DNA of 64,000 nucleotides from Chaunax sp. Z400 (lineage: Eukaryota; Chordata; Actinopteri; Lophiiformes; Chaunacidae). Positions within the stretch are counted from its first letter, which is position 1, and each line of letters starts with the position of its first letter. The stretch covers positions 18,146,908-18,210,907 of the forward strand of contig CM075192.1 in the NCBI GenBank assembly GCA_037577475.1, read 5' to 3'. Of this stretch, positions 33,021 to 45,119 are shown piece after piece. The position numbers and the translations under genes were made by a program. Under the pieces are notes generated by a model. That model saw only the letters and a program-made list of their open reading frames with translations, ran no database searches and had not been told where the DNA came from.

Positions 33021-36000
33021 GAGAATTCACTCAGCAGAAAAGAATGTGCCAACTCCTCTGAAGGGGTGTTTTCCCTATGACAAAAGTTATGGACAGTTCC
33101 TAGTTCTAGGTGCATATCTAAATTCAGGTGTTGCATATAAATAGGAATATAACTTATGAGGAGATGGGATCCTTTGGAATGAATACTCAGCCTTAGCGGA
33201 GGTTTGTAGTCATGTATCGCTCTTGTTGATAAATGAAACAGAAAAATACATTGGCTTATGCTACAGAATTCAGAAAGTGACAGAATAATGTAATGTAATT
33301 CAACAGATTTATTCTATACATTATAATAAACGTTATTGTTTATTATTGTTTATCTCCAAAGCACAGGGATTGACTGATGGCTGATGACTGATGTTGAGTA
33401 TCTAATAACGCCAGATTTTGGTCTTTCATTTGTCAAATGCTAAACTTTTGATAAAAGGGTATATTCAGTTTGGGATTCAATCCAAAATCTCACAAGTCTG
33501 TAATCTGCAAAGCTGACCTCTCTGCACATTTCTCAGTCTGCTCATACAGTAGGTCTTGTTGGGGAAACTGCAGTGCATTGTGGGACAGTCAACAGGTGAC
33601 AGCCAAGAACAAAAAAAAGAAAAAAGAAATCAGCAAACTGGGGGGCTGTGGTAGGTTGCTGTGGCAACAAAACATGTCATGGGTGCTGAGTAAATATAGG
33701 CTAAGCGGTAGGCGATGTGCAGAGAAAAGGGCCTGCCACACAGGAAAGGCCACTGAAAAAAGGAAAACAGACATTTGTGAAGATCTCAAAGCATTGCAGG
33801 CTTTTGATGTATCAGGTCTCACTGAACAGTCATGACAAAAGAGATGGCCTAAGATGTACCTTCCTTTTTACATGAAGGGAAAACATTATGAACAGTACAA
33901 AAGACGTTGGTTAAGGAGAGATGGAAAAACCACCTGTGATGTATGTATATGAGCTTAGAGAATGGATATTGCACATGTACGTGTTGCATGTCCTCTAGAC
34001 TGGGGGAATTTACCACATGCATGAAAATGTTGGCAAATTATACATGATTTGTTGGCTATTCTTGAGACACTTGACTGACTTAACATAAAGTGGTGATGAG
34101 AGGACTGTAGGCACCCTCACCATCTGGAAAATGACCAGACTGCAGCCTCAGTACAGACAGAAGGCAAGCATTACAGCACAGAAGAAGTTGGAAAATGGAA
34201 GGCTGATGGACAAAAGCCATTCAGTGTGAAGCTGAATACACAGTCTGGTTAAGAGAGGATGGCCAGTCTGTCCAATCAGATAAGTTGTCGTGAGTTTTCC
34301 CACAGGTCACAAAATATCATTATTCAAATCAGTGCAAAAATGCACACATTGTTTATATATAATATGTGAGTTTATCAAAGTTTTGACTGTTGTTCCCCTA
34401 GGGGGCATGAGCATCCACAATCCAACAAAGATATGACCCTACTATGACAGCTAACTACAGCTGAAGTAGAAAAAGGTAAGGATCCTGAGCTGGAGCAATG
34501 ATGCAAGCTGTTAGAAACATAACATGGAAAAGACAGAAAGTTGAAGAAAGAGATTCACCTGGATCAACCATTGCTATTACTGCAATGGATTTAAACAAGA
34601 TGGGAAATTACTTGCACAATATTTAAGTGTTTGCATATTTGGTCTTTGCTGATGAATTTACAACTTTAATTTATGGGTTAAAATAGTGACAAAGTGTAAA
34701 TTATTGCATGATTACAAAAATACAGGACAAGAAAGCTTGAGAGGATAGAGTTTGTGAAAGATTAGGCATCCATATGAGCTTGTTTGTACATTTGTTTGTA
34801 CAACAATTTGCAATACACAGTGTTTAGAGGGAATAATGGTATAAACTGTTAAAACCACATCAAGCTCCATGAGAACCGGACAAAGATTTGTGTATTCATA
34901 AAACAGACATTACAAGTCAAACACGGATCTACCAATTTTTTAAAAATTCAGTATTCACATACCAAGACGTTATTTTCTGCAGGCAGTGATGAATTCAAAT
35001 GTCATGCATTGATTTTCCAACTATTTCTTAGCTCGAAGTATTTTAAGCCCTGCTAATGGGTATTTAATTTGGTATCGGTATTAATTTCATTTTTGTTTAC
35101 AAGCCTATTAGTCAAAGAACAGAAATTGCACATTATCAAATACTGCTTGACCACTCTAAAGCAGTTTTGACCTGATTAGTTTGAGCATGTGCAATTAATA
35201 CATAAAAGTACCATACTTTTGCAGAATGACAAAATGATTTGGGATGAAATTCCAACTAATATTACAGGCCAGCGATTCATATTATATCTTTATTATTTTC
35301 TCCATTATAGAGCAATGTTGGAGGCTTCAAAACTATGAAAATGTTTGGGACTGGCAGGATGATTTGGCAGGATGATGGGAGTCAAAAGAAGTAAAGATTC
35401 CTCTCCCGGTAACTGTAATCATGTAGGATACCTGTGCTGTGCTCTTTCATAGATAATACATTTCACATCAGTTTTGAACAAGTTAATAAATAGCTTCATA
35501 TAAGCACCCATTAAGAGTTTGTTACACAATTCCTTCCAAGCGTAAGCAAATGCTGGTAAACAGAGGTGAACATCCATCCTCTTGCACCCATGAAACTCTT
35601 CTGCAGTATTTGGGGGTTAAATCCTGTAGTTTGTTCTTTTTCCACTTCTAACAAACAGTACAGCAGTTTGCTTGGTAAAGGATCAAGACCTCTATACACA
35701 CGAGGTCTCAGTTTGGTTATGGTGCACACCAAGTTCAAACGGTATTGTTCACACTTGACCGAGCAACCAGGAGTTTAAGTGCCTGAATACCCTGCTCTGA
35801 TTATGCCTGCTGTGACTAAGTGCATCAATGTAATTTTTAAAGGTTGGACCAGTAGCACTGTGGACAGAGCACTTTTGTAGACAAAAACTGTATGCAAAAA
35901 TATGCAAAAGCTAAGCGCCCAGAAAGGTTCAGAAGCACAACAGACACTTGGACATTAATGTGAACCATAATGCAAATGTCATAAAAATGCTTGGCCTTAA

Positions 36001-36520
36001 TGCTTTCTATTTGAGGACTGACTAGTGCCTTACTTTTTTCACTATAGCTCTATAAAGTCGAGTCTTAGTATATTCTGTCATGTGGAAATGTTCTCAGTAT
36101 CACATTATTCTTTCATAGCTCACCTTAGCAGCACACCATGTAACTCACCCCAAAGTTCTCAGATCACCTAACCAGATAACAAACACTTTGTCAGCAGCTC
36201 ACCAAATCTGTCTCTACTTGCACTAGAGCACTATGTGTGGACATGCAACGGCTTCCACATGCTTATTCATTCAAATCAACTCTGGACAAAACAAGAGAGG
36301 CAGGAAATTACTATACAATTATAGATACATTGGTCTTCTTATTGCGACATGAAGACTGCTTCATCGTAACCTGTTCTGTCACTTGTTTTATCCAGCAATG
36401 TGTACAGAAGTATACACATATGCTTTCACGTTCACACAGTTTGTAACAGGCTGAGCATTGTACTGACTAAAAAACAAAAATTGCATTTGGTCTATTAAGG
36501 CCTGACATACTAGATTAACT
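33020..36520. other. gene-free stretch
   Basis: Several ORFs of 60-120 codons (for example 33,470-33,835 plus and 35,511-35,738 minus) have no recognised homology or proper splice context. No RNA gene or classifiable element. Confidence 0.4.
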
Positions 36521-36527
36521 GTCTCAC

Positions 36528-38056
36528 GCAAGGTTTCTTTCATTTTCCACTACAATATCTTCTACGGGGATCCCTGCAGACAAATGCAAAAACAAAAGCA
36601 TTAAGTAAATCAGGCTTGCATGATGACCTACAGGTAGAAAAAAAAAGGTCAGAAAATAAAAAAGGTGCTCTGAACTAGGAGATATTTCCCTTCCAGTTGA
36701 AAGCAACACACAGTGTACTTTGGCCATGAAAGACAATTTGGATCAAGTTGCAAACTCTGTTAGGTGCTATATATAGCTCACCAGGATATTGTAGATACAC
36801 AAACAGCATGAAGCGCCTGTGTGTACACACTCGGAGAGAGAAAAGCTGTAGTATCTCTCTCTGTGAACACGTTCAAGTGTAGCATTATCACACCACATTC
36901 AACAGGCTGAACTAGTAGGTCTAGAGGTTGTCATAAGTTTACTTGAGACCACACACATGCAAACAAAAGAAGTAAGGGGGAAGAGACAGGAAAAAAGGTG
37001 TGAAGTGTAAACACTTCACAGGCCATGGGACAGCATTTAGCTATAAAATTATTAATAACTAAAAAAGTGCAAACTCAATACATCAACTTCTATCAACATA
37101 AAGTTTTAGCTACCTGGTATCAATGTGACTTGTGGCTTGCCTCCAGCTGCACAGTACACCTGTGTAGCTGAGTCAGGAAATGTCAATTATAATAATAGAT
37201 TTTGAAATTACACAGTTATACATTCTTCTCTAAGAAGGTGGCGTTGACCACGGTGACAGCAAAGTGTCATGTAGTGTTAAGCAGCAGCAGTAAATGGATG
37301 CTGGTATGCTCGTGCTGAGTTTGTGTTGGAAGTGACAGCCAGGTATCTGTCACCTACTGAACACGGTTTAGCCGCTTAGCACAAAACCATACAAATGCAG
37401 CTGGGGCTGCGTATGTCACATTAGCTTGTTGGCACGCTAAAATTAATATTTTAGCCATATGGATTGAAGTGTTCTAATCAATCGTCCTGGAAGGCGAAAA
37501 CGTACAGTGACACAATCACCGCATTTTTGTTAGGAGAATTTAAGGACGCATGCCCCTGGTGTGAACCCCAGAGCTCATGAGTGGAGACTTGCTGCGCCAG
37601 ACAGGTCCACGGGCTAACTTAGCATGCTAATTCATGTCTTCGCGAGGCTACTTGCTTGTAAACTGACGTTGACGTAGCACACATCTGCAAGCGAACCAAT
37701 GCTAGCTAACGGGATTTGAACTTTGTTACTGCCTTGTTACGGACCAGAAGACTTATTAAAAAGAAGAGAAAGTTATACGAGTCTATACATTTTTTTAAAA
37801 AGACAGCTCTGAAATATGCAAACAGCTAGCATGCTTCTGTTGTGACAGTGTTTTGAAATGCTGTGTGTTGTACCTGGTGTGTGAGATCAGAAGAGGCCGA
37901 TGTCAGGACAGACGGCCAGTCGACATTCCCCAGAGTGGCCGCTGCCACCGCTTGCTCCGTTGGCCGTACCACTGCGCAAGATGTTACCGACCCCGATGTT
38001 TGATAAGGAATCCGCTGGTGCAGTTTGACGGCGTTTAAAATGGTGATAGATAACAC
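36528..38056 (-). other. unassigned minus-strand transcription unit: three linkable exon-like segments
   Basis: Segments about 38,100-37,874, 37,159-37,114 and 36,573-36,528 are bounded by canonical sites (CACCAG/GTACAA; ACACAG to CCAG/GTAGCT; CTGCAG to TTGC/GTGAGA). When joined they keep one frame open, reading ...VDWPSVLTSASSDLTHQ, VYCAAGGKPQVTLIP, GIPVEDIVVENER. The open frame in the first segment has no ATG before a TGA at 38,087-38,089, so either the start lies in an exon further right or the segments are noncoding 5' exons, possibly of bcl9l. The product is not recognised. Splice signals are seen; the transcription unit is an inference. Confidence 0.35.
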
Positions 38057-38230
38057 GGTGTGTCTAGGTTGAAGTTTCGTTTGAAATCAGAGGACGCGTC
38101 ACCTTGCAGCGGTTCATGACTCCCACTATTCAAGATGTAGAAGGGCAGGACGTTGCATTTCCCTGCGAATCCATATCACTCCCAGCCGCTGACAATAATT
38201 AGTGTGGCCACACGGGCATCCGTATGTCAC
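37850..38230 (-). promoter_or_regulatory. CpG-enriched promoter-like region, possibly distal bcl9l promoter
   Basis: CpG density rises clearly above the AT-rich flanks (37,900-38,230), and on the minus strand it is followed by a good splice donor (37,874). bcl9l, on the same strand, needs an upstream noncoding exon, and this is the best candidate to its right. No TATA box. Transcript data would be needed to assign it. Confidence 0.35.
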
Positions 38231-38239
38231 TGAGCTGAT

Positions 38240-40540
38240 TTTTCATACTGGACTTCTGTTTGTCTGACAGTCGGATTTTGTGACTCTCTTCAAAATAATT
38301 TTACTTATATTTATGATGTTCATATTTCTGATAATAGTGAGACATTACATTAGAGATAATGTAGACACTCTGAAACTATTTTTGTTTTTTGAAACCCTCT
38401 TATAGCAGATATTAGGTTTTTTTTAATTACCATCTGACTAGGCCTATCTTGTCCTGCAAATAACCTTTCAATCTCAGATCACATTTCTAATGGACACCAT
38501 CTTACAGAGGAAGAGGATATGATTTCAAGTTCTAAGTAGAAGTACATTAGAAATACTGCAAACTTTATTTCAAACACCCGATTTTAATGTTACACAGAGT
38601 GAAGACCCAGTTGTTGCATTGTAAAACTGCTCTTTTTTCAGTTGAATACTCCCTCTGGTGGTATGGATAACAGAAGTAGGCTTGGTAACACATCCCCGAA
38701 TGAGTGAACGTGGGATGAAGGCATTTCTTGCATATCCAGGATACTAACTGTGTTTTTGAAATATATGTAGGTTCAGTAAATGTTTCACACAATGTGTTAC
38801 TTTGGAAAAACTGGCAGAGCACATGTGTTTTACTGCAGCAATATATACAGTTGAGAACACTTGCAGTCGGCTGCATGTACTGTAGTGCTTTGCCCTTTCA
38901 AAGTAATTGCCATAATTAAGGAAACATTAGACATAATTCACAAGGATAGCACATCTCATTTGCTTTCCTTGTCCAGATGTTTCCACTGCTGCAAGGATTT
39001 GCACCTGCTCTAGTTTCTAGTATGTAGGTTTCCAGACCTCCTACAATGTAGACATATTTTTATTATTATTTTTTTTCATAGTAAGGATAAATACTCCCTA
39101 ATCTGATCTTTTTTTTATTTCAGGAACCTGAGAGGGAGAGGATTAAAATACAAATCTGCAGTGGATATGGGTCAGAATGGAGCAGTGAAACTAATCACAA
39201 ACCACAGAGTTGACTTGTGACTCCTTGCCCTGCAGACATGGAGTGAGACTGATCACCTTTTTCATGACCTTCTCTCTCCAGACATGGCAGAAAGGACTGG
39301 TATTTATCTGCTAAGGGTACATCATCCCACCTGTTGGCAGGAGATATTTTTAATCACTGAAAAATTGAATAGCTTGAAATTTTAATCATGATGTTGGGTA
39401 CAGATCTGTATTTTTGCCTTTATATGCCAAATCAGAATTGAGCTCAGGCTGGATTTAGCATATAAGCTTATTTTTTGTTTGAATAACTGAATTAAAGGAT
39501 GAAGAAACGTATATCGTTTTTGTATAAAGACTTTTTTCCCCCATTTAAGTTCCTTATGCTATTATGCAGACACAGTCATTTCCGAACAACGTTATTTTTT
39601 AAATCAAAAGAAAATAAAGTATATGATAATTTCTAGGCATCACTCCTACCAAATAGAACAGCCTGGGGATATTTAAGAGAGAATAAAACAGCTTCGAGAC
39701 AGAGTATATTGCATTTGTATTTTGTGGGGAAAATGCAAAAAGATGCTGTGAATTCTATCCTACAGTTTCCCCCTGAGATATGTTTATCTGAGTCCATTAT
39801 TCGCCACTGAAATATGGCAAGCAGAGGAATGAGCTCAATTAGGTGAGGAAATGAGAGGAGAGGAGGAATTTGGAGGTAAAGAAAATGACACATTGGTGGA
39901 AGGTCAAGAGAACACAAGAAAAGGAGCTGTGGAAAATGAAAGAACAGGAGATAGAGAGAGTGAGACAGAGAGGATGAGAAAGTGAAACTATGTTGTCATG
40001 GAAACTGGCATGGATCTGAAGAGCAAAACAAGAATGTAAATTGGTTTACCCTTAGGGAATGTGATGGGAAGAAATAAGCAGGGAGATGTATTTAAAGGAG
40101 GACCTTCTATGACATTATATGCAAATAAAGAGACTTGAGACAAAAATAAATTTATAATGGTAAAAATAATGATAAAACAATCTTTAATTTTGATGCTTAA
40201 TGTATTGATTCTAAGCATCTATTAGATAGTAGATAGATATGAGTAGTATCACCCTTCATCTCTTTAAGCTGAACAGTTACAGATAAATGACTGAAAGTCA
40301 ATGGTTTGAGTAGTGCAGAGGTCAGTCTGAGAGGATGATTTACTACAACGTGTGGCTCTGCTCGAGCTGCATCCTGCTATAGGTTGACATCCAGTGATGG
40401 AGCTGCATGTCAGCCCATTTTACTCTTGTCATTCAAGCCAGATTGTCTTCTGCCAGCAGCTGAAAAAAGTCTAACCAGACCCATCGGCTAGGGGCACAAA
40501 AATGCTCTGTTCCTCATCATTATTTTCTCTCTCACCTATG
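38240..40540. other. gene-free stretch
   Basis: AT-rich, with no exon, RNA gene or classified element recognised. Confidence 0.4.
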
Positions 40541-40547
40541 TGCTTCT

Positions 40548-40645
40548 TGTCCAGGGTGTACCCCGCCTCCTGCCCAAAGTCAGCTGGGATATAGGCTCCA
40601 GCCCCCCCACAACCCGACAAATGAATGAATGAATGAATGAACCTG
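40548..40645. repeat. fish interspersed repeat tail with (GAAT)n
   Basis: CCAGGGTGTACCCCGCCTCC followed by GCCCAAAGTCAGCTGGGAT and an (ATGA)n run. This is the tail of a very common fish interspersed repeat; the remainder is absent or too diverged. Confidence 0.65.
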
Positions 40646-43600
40646 TATGCTTCTTCACACTGCCTAAACCTTTGCTGGCAAACATTCCTCATTCAGTCGA
40701 TGGGATCTCATCATTAGATTTGATTTTAGAGTCAGCTTAGGCTGATAGGAAATGTTGCCAAGAAGCAATTGGTTACCGTGGTGACAAACACAACGCCTGC
40801 CAATGCCTGTTGCAATGAAGGAAGTCAAGTCCCTCACCTACAATCTCCACCAACAAGGTACATCTTAGAACAGCCTGCACTCAAAAGACAATATTTTGTG
40901 CTGCAACATGTGTGATCTTATACAAACGTATCACACATCCTCAGTACATTATTGAAACTATTGCATATCCAACTCATGTATTTGTACATAAGGTACCTGT
41001 TGAAAGTGCATAATGTATTTTAATGTTGAATTACTCACATAACGTAATGAAGTAATAGAGCTTTATACAGACAATGCATTACACAATGTATGCAAGGCAG
41101 CAAAAAGAAAAAAAATCAGGTGCATATCAAATAAGGAACTTGACAGACAAAGACTGTACTCTACAGACTAATAGTAAAAGGTATAGTAGCAGCGGTAGCA
41201 GTAGTGCCTTCCATGGCAGCTGGTGCAGGCATTGCTGCACAGGACCAGTATCTCTAACAGGTGGTTTCCCAGATGGGCAAAGTCAGCAACAATCATGTTT
41301 TCCTGATGCCCTCACTTTGAAAACCATGCAGGTGTTTGATGAAATGACAAAGTGCTCAGGAAAGGAGGAGGCAGAGCCACAGCAACACAGCAAGCAGGGA
41401 CGGATACTCAGTGGATTTTCATCGATAAGAATGTGGACCACATTTTGTTGCAACATGCTTGAACTACCTGCAGTGTTGCGACAGCTAAGAGCATCTTTCT
41501 GTCAAACTGGATACTGCCCACAAGGTATTAGTGCTGATTAACAGGGGGAGATCAGCATCTGACTTCTTGTGGAAATCATGGTTTTCTCTGTAGTCTTGTT
41601 TATGCTATAATCCAGGATGTTGACACACCTAAATACCCATATGGACAGACCAGTTTTCTGCAGTGAATAAACCAGTTCTCTGCAGTGAATGTACAACTCG
41701 TTTTCTTAGATTATGTCCATGTAGGAGGTGAATTAAGGTAATTTTTAGTTGTATACATCTCAATACAGCAACAAAGCTAAAAAAAAATAACTATAGACCT
41801 TAAAGGCGCTGTCCTCATGATGGCAAAATACCCATGATCCAGACAAACAGCTAAGCCATATTAAGCAGGGACAGCATGGCAGCAGCTGACTTAACACAAG
41901 TCACAGTGGAAGTCCATGTTGACCACATCTTTTTCAGACAGGCTTGTCTTCTGGTGCAACTGTAGAAGTTCTTTTTTTTTGTGTCAGATTTAGATAAAAA
42001 TAGCTATGGCTCTGCACACTTCACTGTCACTGCAGTCAGTCCCAATTACAGATTAAGACAAGTTAGCAGTACCTCTTAAATCATAGCGGTGGTAATGTCC
42101 TGCTCTGGTTTCTCCACAACCCATCAGAAAACCTGCACGCATTGTAGAAAACCATAGCAGACAGTAGATGGCAGTAGACTTACTCTGATGAATTTTAATC
42201 ATGGTCACAATCGTTTACCTTCCCCTTCCTTCTGTGACAGCTTGTATGCACGTACACAGGTATGACTCATTGAAAGGCAGAGGAAGAAAAACACTGTTGA
42301 AGAATATTCACATCAGACTCCAGATGTCTTTCAAAAGCCGGCAAATTCCAAATTTTACAGATTTTTTTTATAAACTTCAATTTGGGTGGCATGTTGGCAT
42401 CACAATCCTGCACAAAATTGCGTAGTCTTGGATTAGTATTCGTTTTTTTTCTGTGAATAACCCTACTCAACAAAAACATAAAGTATTTGATTTATTATTG
42501 AATCAGAAATCAAAGTGAAAGGAAAAAGTACATAGAGCAAAAACATTATTATGTCTTCAATGAACCATAAATACAGACAGATGTTGGACAAGTGATTCAT
42601 AGGTGTGATTTTGCTTCATATGAAGTAATTACACTAATAGATAATTGTTTCATTTCAAATTAACACAGATTAATCTGATTCTTATGATACCGGAGTACAT
42701 TTAAGAGGCCTACAAATCAAAATATCACTGTGCAATGGTGTGTAACATCCGACCAATTGGATCTGTGCAAATTTACATTTGTGACGGTAACAGGAGACAC
42801 AGAGCAGACCATGCCTATTTAGTTTAATGGGGCCACATGAGGTGAAGTCCTACACTATTTGCAAATTGAAGCTTCACCCTAAAAAGGTTATGGGGACTGG
42901 AGGTGTTGCTTTGGCCTATAATAAAGCTCTGAATGCCTTCGCCTGCCTGCTCAGGTCTCCAACAAACACAGTGAATCGTAGCCATACATATGGCAGTGTC
43001 TCCCTTTGAAACAGCGAGAGCTCATAACAGTCTGGATGCTATTAAATGCTTTTGTCCTTTTCCCACTCTCCCGTCCTGGTCTGTTTTTACTCTGTGTCAT
43101 TCATATTCATTCCTTTACGGCCCTCCTCCCATAATGCAATTCAGTGAAACTGCCAGGCAGATGTTTTCATGATGCTGGCCCATATGAGTTCTGGGTAAAG
43201 AAATGTTTGACAAACTTGGACAGTAAACATCAAGCCAGGAAATAATTCTTTTAGAATTGAACAATTAACAGGTTTTTAATAGATTTTCTTGCGCTATAAA
43301 ACCATGCAGAGAGGTAAACGAGACAACCAGAATATTCTATTGATCCTGGCAAAAATTCTTTCCCCAAGCCACATGACAGAGCAGCTGGCTGAGAGCGGTC
43401 TCATCTGGAACTGCCATCAGTCGCTTGTTAAATGCAGTGTGCGAGTGGGGCGGCAACATTTCAGAATGCGGTCTCAGCCAATCCATAACCAGGCACTGAG
43501 AACTGTGTGCACAAGCTACAGGTTACAGAGCAGTTTGTTTAGTGTGTGTCTGTGTGTGTGTTTGTGTCTGGGTGTATGTGGGCTACATGCCAATGCTGGG

Positions 43601-44590
43601 CCAGACCACGATATGAAATCTGTGCTCACCTCCTCTGAATCCTGTCTATGTAATTGATCCCAGACTGGACATCTGAGTTGCCAGCAGCGATTCATATCGT
43701 TTTTATCTTTTAGACAAGCTCTCTACTGCTTCCAGATGGAGAAGGCACTGCAGGGTTCAAGTTTGTTTTTGAAAAAAATGTAATGCTTTAATGTTTTTAC
43801 CTTACAAAAACCATTCTGCAAGAGAGAAAACCTCCTGTGATGTGTGATATGGCCTGTCACAACAAATTCATTGGCCATGCACTGTAGACAGTTTGTTGTT
43901 CAACTATGTTTATTTGTTTGCACGGTTACTGTATGTGTGAATGGACGCATATCATTGGACACGGGTTACCGTGTCAGTGATTTAACATTATGGAAGAAAT
44001 TTGAACTTATGGAAATGATTTCCTGAGTTCATGCTGTCTTGTGTGCAGACTTGAACTGATGAAATTACCTTAACAGTATCCTCATCTAATAAGATTTCCT
44101 TTTATATTTCATTTTTAGGAAACTTTTAGCACGAAAGTAAAATGGCATCCAGTTCTTCATGTGCAAGTACATTCCTGGTTGGAGAAAAATGAGATAACCT
44201 CGTTTTAATAATATTTTGTGCATTTATTCTTTGTTTTATTGAACAGAGGCAACATTTGTGATATGAAATACAAAAACATCTGACATTTGTCCGTGAAATA
44301 ATGCTAATCATGTTTGAGAGTCTTTATTGGGGTGAATAAACAAAATAAATAAAAAAGACATTTTCATTTCATTTCATTGATTCATTCATTTCATTAATTC
44401 ATTTTGAACTCAAAATCACACTGGAGTCATAAGTCATTTTTTGAGCTGTGTACCAAAGGAGATGAAATTATGGTATAGGGGGTGTTTTCTGCATTTGATG
44501 TTGGTGAGCTGGTGTGATGTGAAAAGTCCATTAATGCACAGGAGTAACAATAAACATTACAAAAACAGTTGCTTCCAAGTATGAACAAGT
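40646..44590. other. gene-free stretch
   Basis: Includes a 155-codon plus-strand ORF at 41,074-41,541 with no family resemblance, and low-complexity ATTTC repeats at 44,360-44,400. No splice-supported gene seen. Confidence 0.4.
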
Positions 44591-44599
44591 TGGAGGAAA

Positions 44600-44870
44600 T
44601 GAGAGACAAGAGGCCATTTTTCAACAAGATAATGCACCAACACACACAGCAAAAACAACACAGTCATGGTTTGAGCTGCATTCGTCGGCAATGTTTTGGC
44701 CTCGTCAGTCACCAGATCGTAACACCATAAAGAATATATGAGCGCATATTAAGGCCAAACTGGTTGGCAGAAATGTTTAGGGCACTGACCAGTTGTGGGA
44801 AGCAGTCAGAAATTAATGGAACAGCTTTAATCCAGCACACTGTAAAAGGCTTTCAAAAAGCCCACACAAA
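44600..44870 (+). pseudogene. Tc1/mariner transposase C-terminal fragment
   Basis: The plus frame reads FQQDNAPTHTAKTTQSWFEL, then FWPRQSPDRNTIKNI and a stop, matching the second Asp region (QQDNAP) and the SPDLNPIENLW region of Tc1-like transposases. The catalytic third acidic residue position reads Lys (IKNI for IENL), and a stop follows. The N-terminal paired-type DNA-binding part and the first Asp are absent. Inactive. Confidence 0.8.
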
Positions 44871-44934
44871 AACATATCCTGTACACAAACAATGCATGGG
44901 TACAGTATTGTGTAACATTGTCACCTTCTTTAAC

Positions 44935-45118
44935 ATTGTGAGACAGGTTTTTTTTTTTGTTGGTTTTTTACCATTTCCATCTATTATGCATAAACTGCCT
45001 GATGGATTTTGATGAAACTTGATTAAATTTACAGAAGGGTTGGGCATGTGCAAAGAAAGAACCCACCAAATTGCTGAGTGGATCCGGAAAAAGTAGCAGA
45101 TCCTTGAACGGCATTGGT
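44935..45118. repeat. fish interspersed repeat, copy 2
   Basis: GATTTTGATGAAACTTG, GGTTGGGCATGTGC, AAGAACCCACCAAAT and GGATCCGGAAAAA match 32,790-33,020 in order. Confidence 0.65.
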
Positions 45119-45119
45119 G

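Noticed and set aside
35511..35738. Minus-strand ORF with protein-like composition (LVCTITKLRPRVYRGLDPLP)
   Set aside because: Tested as a further exon of the unit at 36.5-38.1 kb; the frame upstream is interrupted by stops near any acceptor and no family was recognised.
40617..40642. CRISPR-like array
   Set aside because: A simple (ATGA)n microsatellite at a repeat tail. No repeat-spacer structure exists anywhere in the window, and the DNA is vertebrate.
41074..41541. 155-codon plus-strand ORF
   Set aside because: Composition is Ser/Cys/Gln mix without domain, no splice or promoter context, and no family resemblance. ORFs of this length are expected by chance in 33 kb of noncoding DNA.
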